The translations under genes were made by a program, and so were the position numbers. Shown piece after piece: positions 53,710 to 64,000 of a DNA stretch of 64,000 nt (position 1 is the stretch's first letter; each line of letters opens with the position of its first letter). This DNA is from Tubiluchus corallicola (taxonomy: Eukaryota > Priapulida > Priapulimorpha > Priapulimorphida > Tubiluchidae): assembly GCA_030141605.1 (NCBI GenBank), contig JAQGDQ010000297.1, forward strand, positions 160,537 through 224,536, in the 5' to 3' direction. The notes below the pieces were generated by a model, which saw only the letters and a list, made by a program, of their open reading frames with translations, was not told where the DNA came from and did not search any database.

Positions 53710-56700
53710 CTAAACAAATAAACAAACAAAAAAAGAAGACGGTTTAGAAATGCAACCGGATGACAACGACAACAAATTGCCAGACGCAAGACAGAAAATC
53801 GGAAGCTCTTAACAAAAGCAGTTACCTTTTCCTTTTCAGCAATGCGCTGTTATTAAACAATTAAATGTATTTATGACACCTTAGATTAATAATGATAACG
53901 TGCAAAACACTGGTAAGACAGTGATGCACACTGGAATGGCGATGCAGCGACGTTTTACCGAATATTTCAAATTATCATCCATTTTTTGCAGCTACACTAG
54001 TCTTTCAAACGGGTAGGTATAATACTAAGTAGCATAACATTGTCTAGAAAGTCCTTTGGGATATACTTTATTCGCTTTAATTGCATTTAAGCTGCTATAA
54101 ACTGAAATTCAGTCAAGTTTTATCTTTAAGCCTTGATAACACGAATAGCGAAGTTTATATAAAATACGCATAATGATGGTAATAGAGAAGGTACTTTACA
54201 CTGCAAGCAGAAACAATCGTTGAGGCGTCATGAGTGCATATCATTCCGTCAGTGATGTCGGTTCCCCAAACTGATGTACAAGCGCTGTTACTTATAACAG
54301 TGACTTCACCTACTTGCAAGTCAACTGAAAGGGAACCTAAACGAAAATAAATTAATTAACCATTAAATGAATTTGAACATGGCAAGAGCATTAGATGTTA
54401 GAGCATTAGAGCAAGAGCAAGTTCATTATACAAACGATTTGACAAAAATTCGTAGCAAGATAGATGGGTTGATTACACCTTTATTGTAGTTAATGGCTTA
54501 AAATTGGAAAAACCCATGATAAGAAATTTAAAACCTCGTTAGGAAGTCAATGTTGAGTTAATGGCTTAAAATTGGAAAAACCCATGATAAGAAATTTAAA
54601 ACCTCGTTAGGAAGTCAATGTTGACAAATTTGACTATTATTAAAGCTGAATACTTTTAAGGAACATTTTGTATTTGCCAGTTTTCATTCATGCATGAGCA
54701 GTTGAATTCCTAAGATGAAAACGTCATTTAATTGATCATTTATTGATTAAATTGGCATATCATTTGATGTGCTGTAATGTCTGTCGAGGAAAAAACACAT
54801 AAATCAGATTGTTATAAAGTTCACCTGGCATTATCTTTAACAGAAATGTCAGAACCACTTGTTGCTTCAGTTTTTCATTAAACAACATGATGATTTTATT
54901 TTTAACGCAAAAAACAAAATCAGGCATATAAGACCTGACTAATTATATTGTCTCCATTGATGATCAGTCTCTTTTTACACATATACCACTTGCTTCTACT
55001 CTGCTGTAAGCGAGGTCTTAAAGATGACTAGTGAAGAGTCTGTAAAATTTGATCTCGTGTCGTTCACTAAATCTTCTTTAAGAAAAGCCATTGAACTGTT
55101 ATAACTGTTTTGACTGTAAAGGTCATCAATTGAGCTTATCAACAAGATTCCCACACCCTATCGCCTTTTTATCAAACGCACTTTTAATATTCTTCACTGA
55201 AAATTAATTTTATGTCTGAAATGACTAATTATGTTAGTAATTTTATTTATGATAAAAAGTTAGAGGTAAAAACGACGATGTATGAAATGTGGTCTAATCC
55301 TGGTCTAGTCTGTCATTATCTCATTTAGTCTAATGCAGTCTGGTCTAATCAGGTCTAAATTGGTCTAATTTGATCTGGTCTAGTCTGGCGTGGTCTGGGC
55401 TGATGTGGTCTAGTTTCGTCCGACCTTGCCTCATCTGGGGTCTGAGTTGGCCTGGTATGATCTGATTTACTGTCCCTCTACTTGTCTGGTCTGGTTTGGG
55501 CCAGTGTGATCCGTTCTAATTTGGTCTAATAAAGTCTGGATTGATCTGGTACGATATGATCTAGTCCAGCCTGCTGTTTGTAAATGCTTTACATAACATT
55601 TCTGGGAGTATTAATCGACGAATTACCCAAGACTGCCATTTTGAACAAAATCTCAAAGAAGAAGCATCAGTGAAGATGAGAATTTGAGTATAAAGTCACC
55701 TTTTCTTAGCAAAGCAGATATTTCTAATACGAATGTTGAGCGATGAAAATCTTTTAGTGAGTTGTATTTTTACCTGAACTAGTTTGTCCCCATCCAGTAA
55801 CATTAGCATTCTGGTTCACGTATGTACCAGAGCACGCCAGTTGAATGCTAGATTGACTGGTACCACTCAAGTCTAAAGGATCAGTCAAGTGCAGAACAGC
55901 AACATCGTTGTTAGCAAATGATGGAATATCAAACTCGCTGTGCATTTTTATTTCTTTTACCTAAAAACGGTATTTATTTCTTATTTCTTTTTGCAAACCC
56001 ACTATGAAATTGTTATACGTCGCAAATGCATAAGAATCAGCTATAAGTAGAACGACATTTATTACAGCTTCAAATTTGATAATAAATAAAAATTTAAAGC
56101 CGGCCGGGCAATTTGCTACGAATGAACACAGAATTAAAAACATTTACACCCACTTAGTAACACTCCCTGCAAGGCATACACTTCTATACTTACTGCTGTT
56201 ATCGTACCGCCCGTAGTAAACGTGCTGCTTCCTGTTCGTATTAAGAAATAATGTGGTAGGGTTTCCGCTCTATTAAAAAAATCTATTGTGAAAACATGTT
56301 CAAAAAGAAACAGGCTTCTTTCAAATAAACGTACAGATGTCTAAATAGGAAGCAAAGGTGCACTTTCATATCTATTTTGCAACGAAAACAGACCCTGTTC
56401 AGCCACCTGCCTAGCTTTGACTGTGACAAAAATCCATTAAAATGATTAAGAAGCTTTCATGTTGCAAAAATCGTAGCGGCGTAAATACGTAATTCAAGAA
56501 AAACTGTTACAAAAAGTTCCTAGTATGGCAGTGTGTTGTGATTTTCAGAGGGTCTTTAACAGTACCAGTCTGGATGTTGTTTTAATGTACAAACAGCATA
56601 GTGCAAACGTTGCTTGTAAAACCTTACGCTTGTTCAAATCTTTTCTGAGTAGTAGAGAAGTAATATCAGAATGGATGACTGCACATCAGAAACACATCTC

Positions 56701-58034
56701 CGTAAAATTGGCCACAAGGATCAGTTCTTTCACCTCTGCTATTTATATTTTATGCTATAGAGATGTTTCATGAAATCAGTGACGTTGGAGACAATGGCAG
56801 TTTTAAATATGGGGATGATAGTACGATTTTTGTATCTAGCCAAAGTAATACAGAAACAGTTAATAAAGTCCAATGGTATTGTAACAGTCGTTATAGAATC
56901 TGTAATATAGCTGGTGCTGCAAATGGATATTAAAACTAAATTGTGCATCGGGTATTTCAGAAATTATACCATTTTCTTTAAATACTGACTCCAAACGTAC
57001 GGGTTGAAAGTAAAGAAATTAATTATGTACAGGAAAACAGAGTTATGTGAGTGACAATAGACAGAGAGCTAACATTTGATAAACGTACTAAAATGTAAGG
57101 AAAAGAGCATGGGACAGATGTATGCAAATTAAACGGAAAAGTTACTTATATAAAGGTTTTCTCTTTAGCTACTATTTTGTCCTTATTTAAGAGTATTGCT
57201 ATGCCAATAGTCTTTATGGTGCTGGTGCCTGTATTATTGTATTATTGTATTTTTGATGATCTCCTTTACGACGTTATGAAAACTGGCACTGGCTTAGGTT
57301 TTAGACCCTCCCGTGATAAATTAGAACTGATTAAAACTCTCCTGCTGTTTGAAATCATTCGTTAAACTATTGGAGCAAAATTTGTATTAAAAACATTGGC
57401 AGCTCGAGATACTGATTTGGTAAAAAGAAACCCTGTTCAGGTGAATGGCAACACAAATAAACATTTTCTAAAACATCATCTTGCAAGTACTACTGAATTT
57501 CTAAAAACTATAACTAAAAATTTCGACATGCGCAACTTTCAGCTCACCGAAATTCAAACACACATGGTAATATATCCAAAGAAAGATATTTATAAATTTA
57601 CCTTGCAAGCATGGGATAGGAGCTGTTATAACAGATATTCAAATGGAGAATGCACATTTTATCTAAATGTAATTGAACTACGTCAAAATTCGAAAAATTT
57701 CTGTTTAGCCTTTTAGCTGGACAAGTAATTTAAAAAAAAATTTGTCCTTGGATACGCAGATATTGATGTACAAATGTTATGATTGACAGACAAACTACTA
57801 ACATTAGATGTAAATCAATTTACAGGCAAACGCAACATAGAAGTTTTAAAAGCATTTATAAATTTAGATAAAAATGAAGTTCCAACCAGTTTAATGCAAA
57901 AGCTCTATAAATTATTTAGAAAAAATGAAACCCAAATTTTTATACTGTGTGTAAGTAAATCCAAGTATTAACCACCAACTATTAGACGATAACCATCTAG
58001 ATGCTCTTTAGCTACATGTAATAAAAAGTTTATT

Positions 58035-58081
<47 letters not shown>

Positions 58082-61000
58082 TTGTTGATTTATAAATTAC
58101 GCTACATTATAAGTATTTAGTATGTGATCTAACTAAGTACTTTATCTAAATTTTTGTTACTTTTATTTGTTAATAGGAAAAAAGTGTCTGTAAGTATAAC
58201 CTACATGTAACCTTAAGTTTTTATGTAAAATAAACTGGCGATTAGACTGTACTAACCGTTAAGTGTCTTTGCCCTACAAATAGAGGGCAGCACCTGTACA
58301 TATAGTCATATAATTTCTTTATGTGTGACAAAAAAACTTATAATAATAATTAATAATAATTCGTATAATCATATTATTACTCACGTTATACACTATAAAA
58401 AACATACCCATCGACACAATGTGCTGCTGTTAGAATATTCTTGTTGTCAAGAATCGAGCCGCCACATACAAAGTACCAACCTTCGTAAAGGGGAATCCAC
58501 TGAATCAATGCTACCTGGAACAAGTTTGTACAATATTCAATGTTGGGACGATATGTAGACTTTTTGTCACTTTTGCTACAACTAGTTTCATATATTTATT
58601 ATAGTCATCAGGTGGTTATTTGCATAAATAAGCTTTATTTGATTGTCAATAAACTTCCTGATGATTATAGTAAATATATGAAACTAGTTGTGACAAAAGT
58701 GACAAAAAGTGGCAGTAAGAGAATCGTTTTTGTATATATATATATATATATTTGTAGAAAGTAAATAAAACTGGAGTGGGGCACTCCCACTCAGTTATTT
58801 TATGTTTGTTGAAAAAACTTTACTGGATTTACCTTCCCATCTGATTTCCGCTTCAAAAATTTTCAGTAGAATACTAATTACGTGGATCTCATCACCTTTC
58901 TAGATTTTTTCTACAGATTTTATCGGTCTTTATTAGAAATGGTATTGAATTGACGCAATGAAGGGCAGATTTCGCATTTGCAAAAGTAAAATTCAGACGT
59001 TTGTTTTTCAATGCTGATATAGCTTGAACTTATCTTGGACACTGTTACAAAAAAGTGTCTAAATGATCTGATTCTGATGCATAGGACACACGTACATATT
59101 GAATATCAATATTCAATATTCATATCCACACACACACACGCGCACACGCACACGCACACGCACACACACACACACAGAGCCCACCCACGCACCCACGAGC
59201 CCACCATGTATGTATGTATGTATGTATGTATGTATGTATGTATGTATGTATGTATGTATGTATGTATGTATGTATGTATGTATGTATGTATGTATGTATG
59301 TATGTATGTATGTATGTATGTATGTATGTATGTATGTATGTATGTATGTATGTATGTATGCATGCATGTATGTATGTATGCATGCATGTATGCATGCATG
59401 TATGTATGTATGAATGAATGTATGTACGTGTGTATGTATGTAAAATTATGACTTACACTGTGGGAGGATTTTAAAGTTTTTTCAAACGACTGATTACAAA
59501 CGCTATGTTTGTTGTCTTTCTTTTACCTTCTGTGGCCAAAACTGACTATAGATATACTTTCGATACAATGAAAAGCTAACTGAAATAAGAAAAAAATTAA
59601 CAAGTATTTTTTTTTATTGCTGTCAATTGTAAATTACAGTCAGTGGCACTGGTGGACACTTTCGTTAAATTACGCTGCACCTGATGAGGATGCTCTTCAA
59701 TTGTCGTTTGCTGACCGTCAATAATCTTTGTGTCATCTCTTTCCAGCGTAATACCTATAATAGTCGATAACATCGTATTATTGTAAAAATGTCTAGTGTG
59801 TTAAAATATCACATTTAAAGACTGTTACTGCTGCCTCTGCCTACGCTAATTACAGTTATGGTTATTAAAGGAATACCGGACGATTGTGTAAGCATTAGTT
59901 CAGAATAAAGTTGCTCTAAAATATTGAAAAGTACAACTGCTTTTTTTAGTAAAAATACTTACCTCGGATACTCAAATTTTGTTAAAGTTTCAAAGCTACG
60001 CGCGGCTCGGTGAATCTACTAACTTTTGGCAATGGCAGTTTTTTGTCACATGCGCGTTTCGGAAAAATAGAAGGCGGTACCGTGATAACCATGATTATGA
60101 ACTGCAGTGTTAGTTTCTGACGTCGTATGACGCAGAACCCATTTTCGTGACATCACGCGTTTAAGCAGTAATTTTGCGCAAACGTGTTTGACACGCAAGG
60201 GAAAGTGCCTGCCATTGCACAAACTGTGGTTAGTTTCTGACGTAAGCAATAACTGTGTTCGGTAGCCGTTAATTAACTGTCTAAGCTGATTATTCAAATA
60301 TAAGTAACAATTGTTTACTTTTCTAGGCAAGAAAATGTATATTTTGGAGAGTAAATTAAATGAGGAGTCTAAACAATCATCCGATTTTCCTTTAAATTTT
60401 GGCTGAAACTGTTTTGGCTGTAACGGTTGAAACTGTTACTGTCTGTAAACTTGTAAATTAGTCCAGAATGCAATTATGTTAAGCATTGGTTTAGTCGCTC
60501 GTCGCACACACGCGTGCACGTACGTTTTGCATGCGCGTATTTGTAAAATGTACAAACATTTGTTAACAAGCTATGTCTCAGATGGTGCCCTTCCAAAGTA
60601 ACGCGCGTATATTTACAAATATGCGCAAGCATAACGCACGTGCGTGCGTGTGCATGCAAACGAGTAACCCAGTGCTTCGCATTCCGAACTAATTTATAAG
60701 TTTATGGGAAGTGAAAGTGATAAAACAGTTATAGCCAACTTTCCTCGTTCTTGATTTCTTGGTTTCGCAAGTTTCCAGCAAGCTATTGCTTCAAAATTTT
60801 ATTTAAATTATTCAACAATATTACGTCACCAATTTAATTTAAGTTATTCAACTGTTGTGACGTCACAATAGTGCTCTATTGTGACGTCACAATAATAAAG
60901 CCATCCTATACCACATCACTCGCACCATGCCACGAAGCAACATCAACAACAGAAACATTTGCCACAGTGTTTGAAACTGCGTGAAATGAAAAACACTAAT

Positions 61001-61479
61001 GAAAACGCCCACTGATGATCAGCAATGCGCGAACATTCTACATAGTCCTCGCTTTCTGCTCCTAAAAGAACACATACGCGTTTGCTATCGCATGGAATCC
61101 ACATTTGCGAAAATTTTGTATGCATTGTTTGAGGTAATGAGAAAATCGCAATGCTTGGTAGGAATCACACAAACAACAGGAACAAAACAGCTAAATGAAA
61201 GGCTTTATAGAGTTATTCCCAAGCAAGTAACCCAAAGATGTAATTACGTAGCAACCAATAATATTACTGAAATGCACTCCATCTCTGTATCGCAGCAAAA
61301 CTAAAGTTAATGACAATTATGGACTTACCTGGTGGTACACGTGGCCATTTCGGCTTCCCTGGTAGAACGTCAATATCTTTTCTGAGGGGAAGTCGTGGCC
61401 AACGTGGTCTGGCTGGATGGAGACCATCGTCAGCAGCGGCTGCGAAAGCAAGAAGAGCAAGTATTAAGAAAGCATGCAT
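53560..61479 (-). CDS. Secreted trypsin-fold serine protease zymogen, 7 exons, 293 aa
   Basis: Exons: 61479-61329, 59754-59681, 58514-58408, 56269-56194, 55960-55774, 54336-54200, 53709-53560. All introns are GT-AG; phases 1,0,2,0,1,0 agree. Residues 1-16 are a signal peptide ([16 protein letters not shown]). A ~44-residue Pro/Arg/Trp-rich propeptide ends DTK60, with the mature enzyme starting IIDG. Catalytic triad: His107 (TAAHC), Asp155 (NNDVAVL), Ser247 (GDSGGPL). Cysteines fit bonds 42-58, 128-232, 168-182 and 191-220 of chymotrypsin numbering; the 136-201 pair is missing. The S1 base residue, six before the catalytic Ser, is Ser241, suggesting chymotrypsin-like instead of Lys/Arg specificity. 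Position 226 is also Ser instead of Gly. A likely digestive or immune extracellular protease; the substrate is unknown. An in-frame TAA 24 nt upstream and a TATA box support the start. Confidence 0.94.
53920..54090. repeat. Dispersed repeat family R4, copy 4 (partial)
   Basis: Begins GTGATGCACACTGGAATGGC, ACGTTTTACCGAATATTTCA, and shares AGTCTTTCAAAC and TTTGGGATATACTTTA-type phrases with the 3' half of copy 1. In a protease intron. Confidence 0.65.
54200..54336 (-). CDS. Protease exon 6: 168-182 loop and S1 pocket
   Basis: [30 protein letters not shown] and ASTIVSACS. The residue equivalent to 189 is Ser. GTTTAG acceptor, GTAAAG donor, phase 1 to 0. Confidence 0.94.
54489..54624. repeat. 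Exact 2 x 68-bp tandem duplication
   Basis: Two identical 68-bp units starting GTTAATGGCTTAAAATTGGA at 54489 and 54557, in the protease intron between exons 5 and 6. Identity implies a recent event or an assembly artefact. Confidence 0.95.
55290..55575. repeat. Degenerate ~10-bp tandem array
   Basis: Units around CTGGTCTAAT and TGGTCTAGTC, heavily diverged, in the protease intron between exons 5 and 6. Confidence 0.7.
55774..55960 (-). CDS. Protease exon 5: catalytic Asp
   Basis: [20 protein letters not shown] (Asp of NND is catalytic), AVLHLTDP, and [17 protein letters not shown] acceptor, GTAAAA donor, phase 0 to 1. Confidence 0.95.
56194..56269 (-). CDS. Protease exon 4
   Basis: [20 protein letters not shown] then GTITA, the R-x-G-S...GG block after the His loop. 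AATAG acceptor, GTAAGT donor, phase 2 to 0. Confidence 0.92.
56520..58035 (+). mobile_element. Non-LTR retrotransposon remnant
   Basis: Conceptual phrases [49 protein letters not shown] and [13 protein letters not shown] (YADD relative) identify the RT core. Open pieces at 57396-57716 and 57783-57971 further down are likely the element's tail, but I do not recognise them. Stops and frameshifts throughout. An AT microsatellite follows. Antisense in the protease intron between exons 3 and 4. Confidence 0.7.
58036..58078. repeat. AT dinucleotide microsatellite
   Basis: Perfect AT run at the 3' end of the LINE remnant. Confidence 0.95.
58408..58514 (-). CDS. Protease exon 3: catalytic His
   Basis: [20 protein letters not shown] then [19 protein letters not shown] acceptor, GTATGT donor, phase 0 to 2. 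Confidence 0.95.
58559..58710. repeat. Long inverted repeat (54-bp arms, 44-nt loop)
   Basis: Arms 58559-58612 and 58657-58710 are complementary with about 4 mismatches in 54; the left arm begins ACTTTTTGTCACTTTTGCTA. No target duplication or known MITE ends. On the transcript it ends 44 nt upstream of the protease exon 3 acceptor. Confidence 0.9.
59126..59430. repeat. AC then TATG microsatellite
   Basis: AC/GCAC tract (59126-59176) followed by about 220 bp of TATG with late CATG and AATG variants, in the protease intron between exons 2 and 3. All Tyr/Met/Val/Cys and Ile/His/Thr frames here are artefacts. Confidence 0.97.
59681..59754 (-). CDS. Protease exon 2: activation site and mature N-terminus
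   Basis: ITLERDDTK followed by [15 protein letters not shown]. Cleavage after Lys would free IIDG. TTATAG acceptor, GTGCAG donor (weak), phase 1 to 0. Confidence 0.9.
60855..60892. promoter_or_regulatory. Double CRE palindrome
   Basis: Two full TGACGTCA sites (60858-60865 and 60882-60889) lie in perfect 17-bp inverted arms, TTGTGACGTCACAATAG, around a 4-nt loop (60872-60875). Such sites bind CREB/ATF bZIP dimers. It is in intron 1 of the protease gene, 437 bp past the exon 1 donor. Half-site-like TGACGT also occurs at about 60119 and 60239. Confidence 0.5.
61329..61479 (-). CDS. Protease exon 1: signal peptide and propeptide
   Basis: [19 protein letters not shown], then [12 protein letters not shown] and [10 protein letters not shown], two similar Pro/Trp/Arg blocks. 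GCCATG context. GTAAGT donor, phase 1. Confidence 0.9.
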
Positions 61480-61520
61480 GGCGGACTGAAATCCAGAACA
61501 AGCTTAAAACATTGGAGCAG

Positions 61521-61528
61521 TTTATATA
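61521..61528 (-). promoter_or_regulatory. TATA box of the protease gene
   Basis: Minus strand TATATAAA, 41 nt upstream of the ATG. With the usual ~30-nt spacing the mRNA would start near 61497, giving a 5' UTR of under 20 nt. In-frame stop TAA lies between the two. Confidence 0.7.
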
Positions 61529-61649
61529 CTGGTTGGTTTAATTGATAAGCGTGAGAAACTCTGCATACTGCACGGTACTGGTAAGATAAAGGCTTGTGAA
61601 TTAAGCCATTCGAACCCCAAACATCCTGCTGAAAACATGCCCTTGGCAC

Positions 61650-63433
61650 TTCTTAAAAAACACTTTCACGAGTTCTTTTAGTACATATTGACTTTTATAC
61701 CGTTGTAAACAGTAAACAGCTGTGAGTGTAAAAAGCTGGAAAGCTGACTGCATGGTACTACCAAGAGAGCAGCATGGCTATAGACACCACACCCCAATGT
61801 TATAGAAACACTAGGGTCACTTCTCTGGTGTCATTACTTTGGCCAACAGATAGTTAACAAACTAGACTTGTTGTTAATTTTATTAAATGAGTCAGTAGTG
61901 TGATGTGATAGTGTGATGTGAGTAGTAGAGTAGGCTGTTAAAGCTCATCAGTTCTGCGTACCAATACTTCCAGTTGTACATTTGTATAAGCCTTTTCATA
62001 GTTTCGTTGTGCGCACGCGCATTTGCTGTAGTTCAAAGGTTAAGTGTCTTAACTACAATCGTCACGTGGCATTTCGGCAACGCAAATCGTTACTTCTGTA
62101 CTTCAGGTGTTTTACGTGGACTTTACTTAACTATGCATTAGTCTGTATGTAGAAAGATTTACTAGCAAAATCTTGCTTGGAAACAAGAAAAAATGAAGTA
62201 GGTAAGGTACTGGTTGAGTGCTAAAACTGATACTATTGCAATAGCATGGGCTGCGAGGCGTTGTCAAGTGTACAGAAATGCGTTGTCTGGTACACATAAC
62301 CTTTGACCTTTTAAAGGTCATCATCAATCGCTGGAACAGTGAAATGCTTATTACGCTGTTTTCTAACATCTGTCTCTTCTTCACCTGTCACTGTATCCAA
62401 ATTGACCACATCTGGTATCCATTTCTTCACATTTTTCTGAGCCTAGTAACGGAAAGAGATTACCTAGTGACTGGGAAAGTGAAGTATTACCAGGAAATTA
62501 AACACCATCACCTAAACGCAGAGAGACAATAATTATGTACGTATTTATTTGCTTAACGTTGAGTATTTATACCAATGCCATAATCAAAAGAACATGGTTT
62601 GAAGTCAGTAAGTATAATGTCTGTAAATTACTGTAATATACCTTAACAATTTATATAATTGTCACGACGCATAGGCCGTGAGTTCAGTTCTAGTTTTTTA
62701 AATTATTTTTCCTTTTTTTATTTTGTTTAATATTGCAGTTTTTCTCATTCGAGATATCTCTTTTTTACTTGAAATACACTGTTGCCCATACATAATCTAT
62801 GCACGTCGATCTGTAGATGGTTCCTTTACATAGTTTTACCTTGGCTTGATCACCTGATTTCGTATGCATTGGCTGTTAACCGGCTTCTTCGTCAAGTTTA
62901 TATAAGCTGTGCGGTTCTGTACGCACTCACTATTTGACACGTGTCAGACTTTGCTTATAATTTTTTTTGTTACTCTGAGAAAATGCAAATTTGTGAAAAT
63001 GTAATGTTTTTCTGCGCAGTAATTTCCTAAAATCGTGTAGGCTTTGACTTAATGTGAAATGGAATCATAAAAGTTAAAGTTACGTTGTTTTGAAAACAAA
63101 GGTTTTGTTAGCTCTCATTTATAATTTAATTAACTTCTGTTTTAATTTTGTTTTATTCATTATAGAGCTTAAATTTGCTGACACACTAAAATTATCAATT
63201 CTAAAAATTAAACACATACAGTGACAGTGATGTACTACATTCTGCCCTGCGTATATGTTATTTTGAAATATAAAGAGTTTAAGCTTTAAATGTTCTCTCT
63301 TTCTTTCTTTTTCTAGATTAATCTGAACGTTGACGTCATCATCCTGCTCTTCAGTCCCTCGTGTTAGCTCTTCCATATTTCTGCCTTCAAAATTACAAAC
63401 GTCACAATTAATTAAATAGTAAATCTAGAATTA
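61650..63433. other. 5' flank of the protease gene, no supported gene
   Basis: AT-rich, no recognised exon. A minus-strand frame at 63376 begins MEELTRGTEEQDDDVNVQIN and looks somewhat coding, but its splice sites and homology are unclear. Confidence 0.45.
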
Positions 63434-63985
63434 AAGGAAAGGCCAAGCCTTCTAGGAGATTAGGGTTATTTCAATGTTCACGAAACATGTTAGAAGGATT
63501 TAGTAATAAAACTGCAATAAGCGTCTCGTGTAACTAGTAAAATCACTTTGTAAAGTCGTGATCACTTCATGCTTGGGCGCTCCTATTTTCAATGCCTTTT
63601 ATTCTTCCAATGACGTCATTCGTGTTGAACAAAAGTAGTGCACTGTCAATCTTCATCAAAGTATAATAGGTATCTACAAAAAAATCAGATAGCTAACTTT
63701 GTAATATTTTTGCGTGAACATTAGGTAAGCTGGAGAAGTTTGAATTAGTTTAAGCAGGGCTCGCTTTCGGAAAGCCACGACACGCTTACGAAAAGTCACG
63801 AAGTCTCCCCTCCCTGTTACGTCATGATTTTTAAGTGAATGGCGGCAACCACCACGCCTGAAAATTTCTATTCAGAGGCAGTATATTTTAAATTTATGCT
63901 TTATCAGAGTTTTTTGCAAATTTCTTTGTTATATTTTTCTAGGTTTAAGTGACTTATTCTTTCCTTTAACTCAGTATTCGCCACA
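63434..63985. repeat. Dispersed ~560-bp repeat family R2, copy 2
   Basis: Similar throughout to 45295-45860, same orientation; the two diverge by small indels and substitutions. The right end lies at or just before the window edge. Confidence 0.85.
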
Positions 63986-64000
63986 GTAATATAATTGCGG

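Noticed and set aside
59035-59451. Several frames of 67-138 codons with Tyr/Met/Val/Cys or Ile/His/Thr repeats
   Set aside because: Products of the TATG and AC microsatellites.
63119-63376. Minus-strand frame starting MEELTRGTEEQDDD
   Set aside because: The acidic start looks plausible, but it runs into low-complexity AT-rich sequence with no clear donor or family.

Overview
The window is animal nuclear DNA, AT-rich and crowded with microsatellites and decayed transposons. Every gene I could support is split into short exons by GT-AG introns. The combination of a lachesin/DIP-type immunoglobulin protein (first-Ig motif CQINTDP), a classical aquaporin and a chymotrypsin-fold protease, with introns up to 14 kb, points to an invertebrate bilaterian, most likely a protostome. 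The sequence alone does not fix the species. There are no bacterial, viral or organellar genes.

Three complete protein genes were reconstructed exon by exon, all on the minus strand. Reading frame and intron phase agree at every junction. (1) 37880 down to 6856: a nine-exon, 387-residue, three-Ig-domain cell-surface or secreted protein of the lachesin/DIP/IgLON group, with a signal peptide, a threonine-run stalk and a basic C-terminus. (2) 51028 down to 42939: a six-exon, 289-residue aquaporin with NPA in the first half and NPV in the second. (3) 61479 down to 53560: a seven-exon, 293-residue trypsin-fold serine protease zymogen with an intact triad, preceded by a TATA box. The three genes encode unrelated functions and I see no sign that they act together.

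Layout: 1-6.9 kb is the 3' flank of the Ig gene, with two possible extra exons and a 5S-rRNA-derived copy. 6.9-37.9 kb is the Ig gene, whose introns hold a hAT-like element, a Mutator-like element, LINE remnants, tRNA- and 5S-derived SINE-like copies, and a minisatellite that appears to derive from one of the gene's own exons. 37.9-42.8 kb is intergenic, with the best preserved LINE reverse transcriptase remnant. 42.9-51.0 kb is the aquaporin gene, with a duplicated splice acceptor, a MITE and an 18-bp minisatellite. 51.0-53.4 kb is intergenic. 53.4-61.5 kb is the protease gene, with another LINE remnant, a long hairpin beside a splice site and a double CRE palindrome. 61.5-64 kb is 5' flank, ending in a copy of a dispersed repeat also present in the aquaporin gene.

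I found no multi-gene 'system'. The most unusual signals are the exon-derived minisatellite at 21945-22745, the 44-bp duplication of an aquaporin splice acceptor at 45078-45165, the unorthodox pore residues of the aquaporin, and the 5S-like copies.
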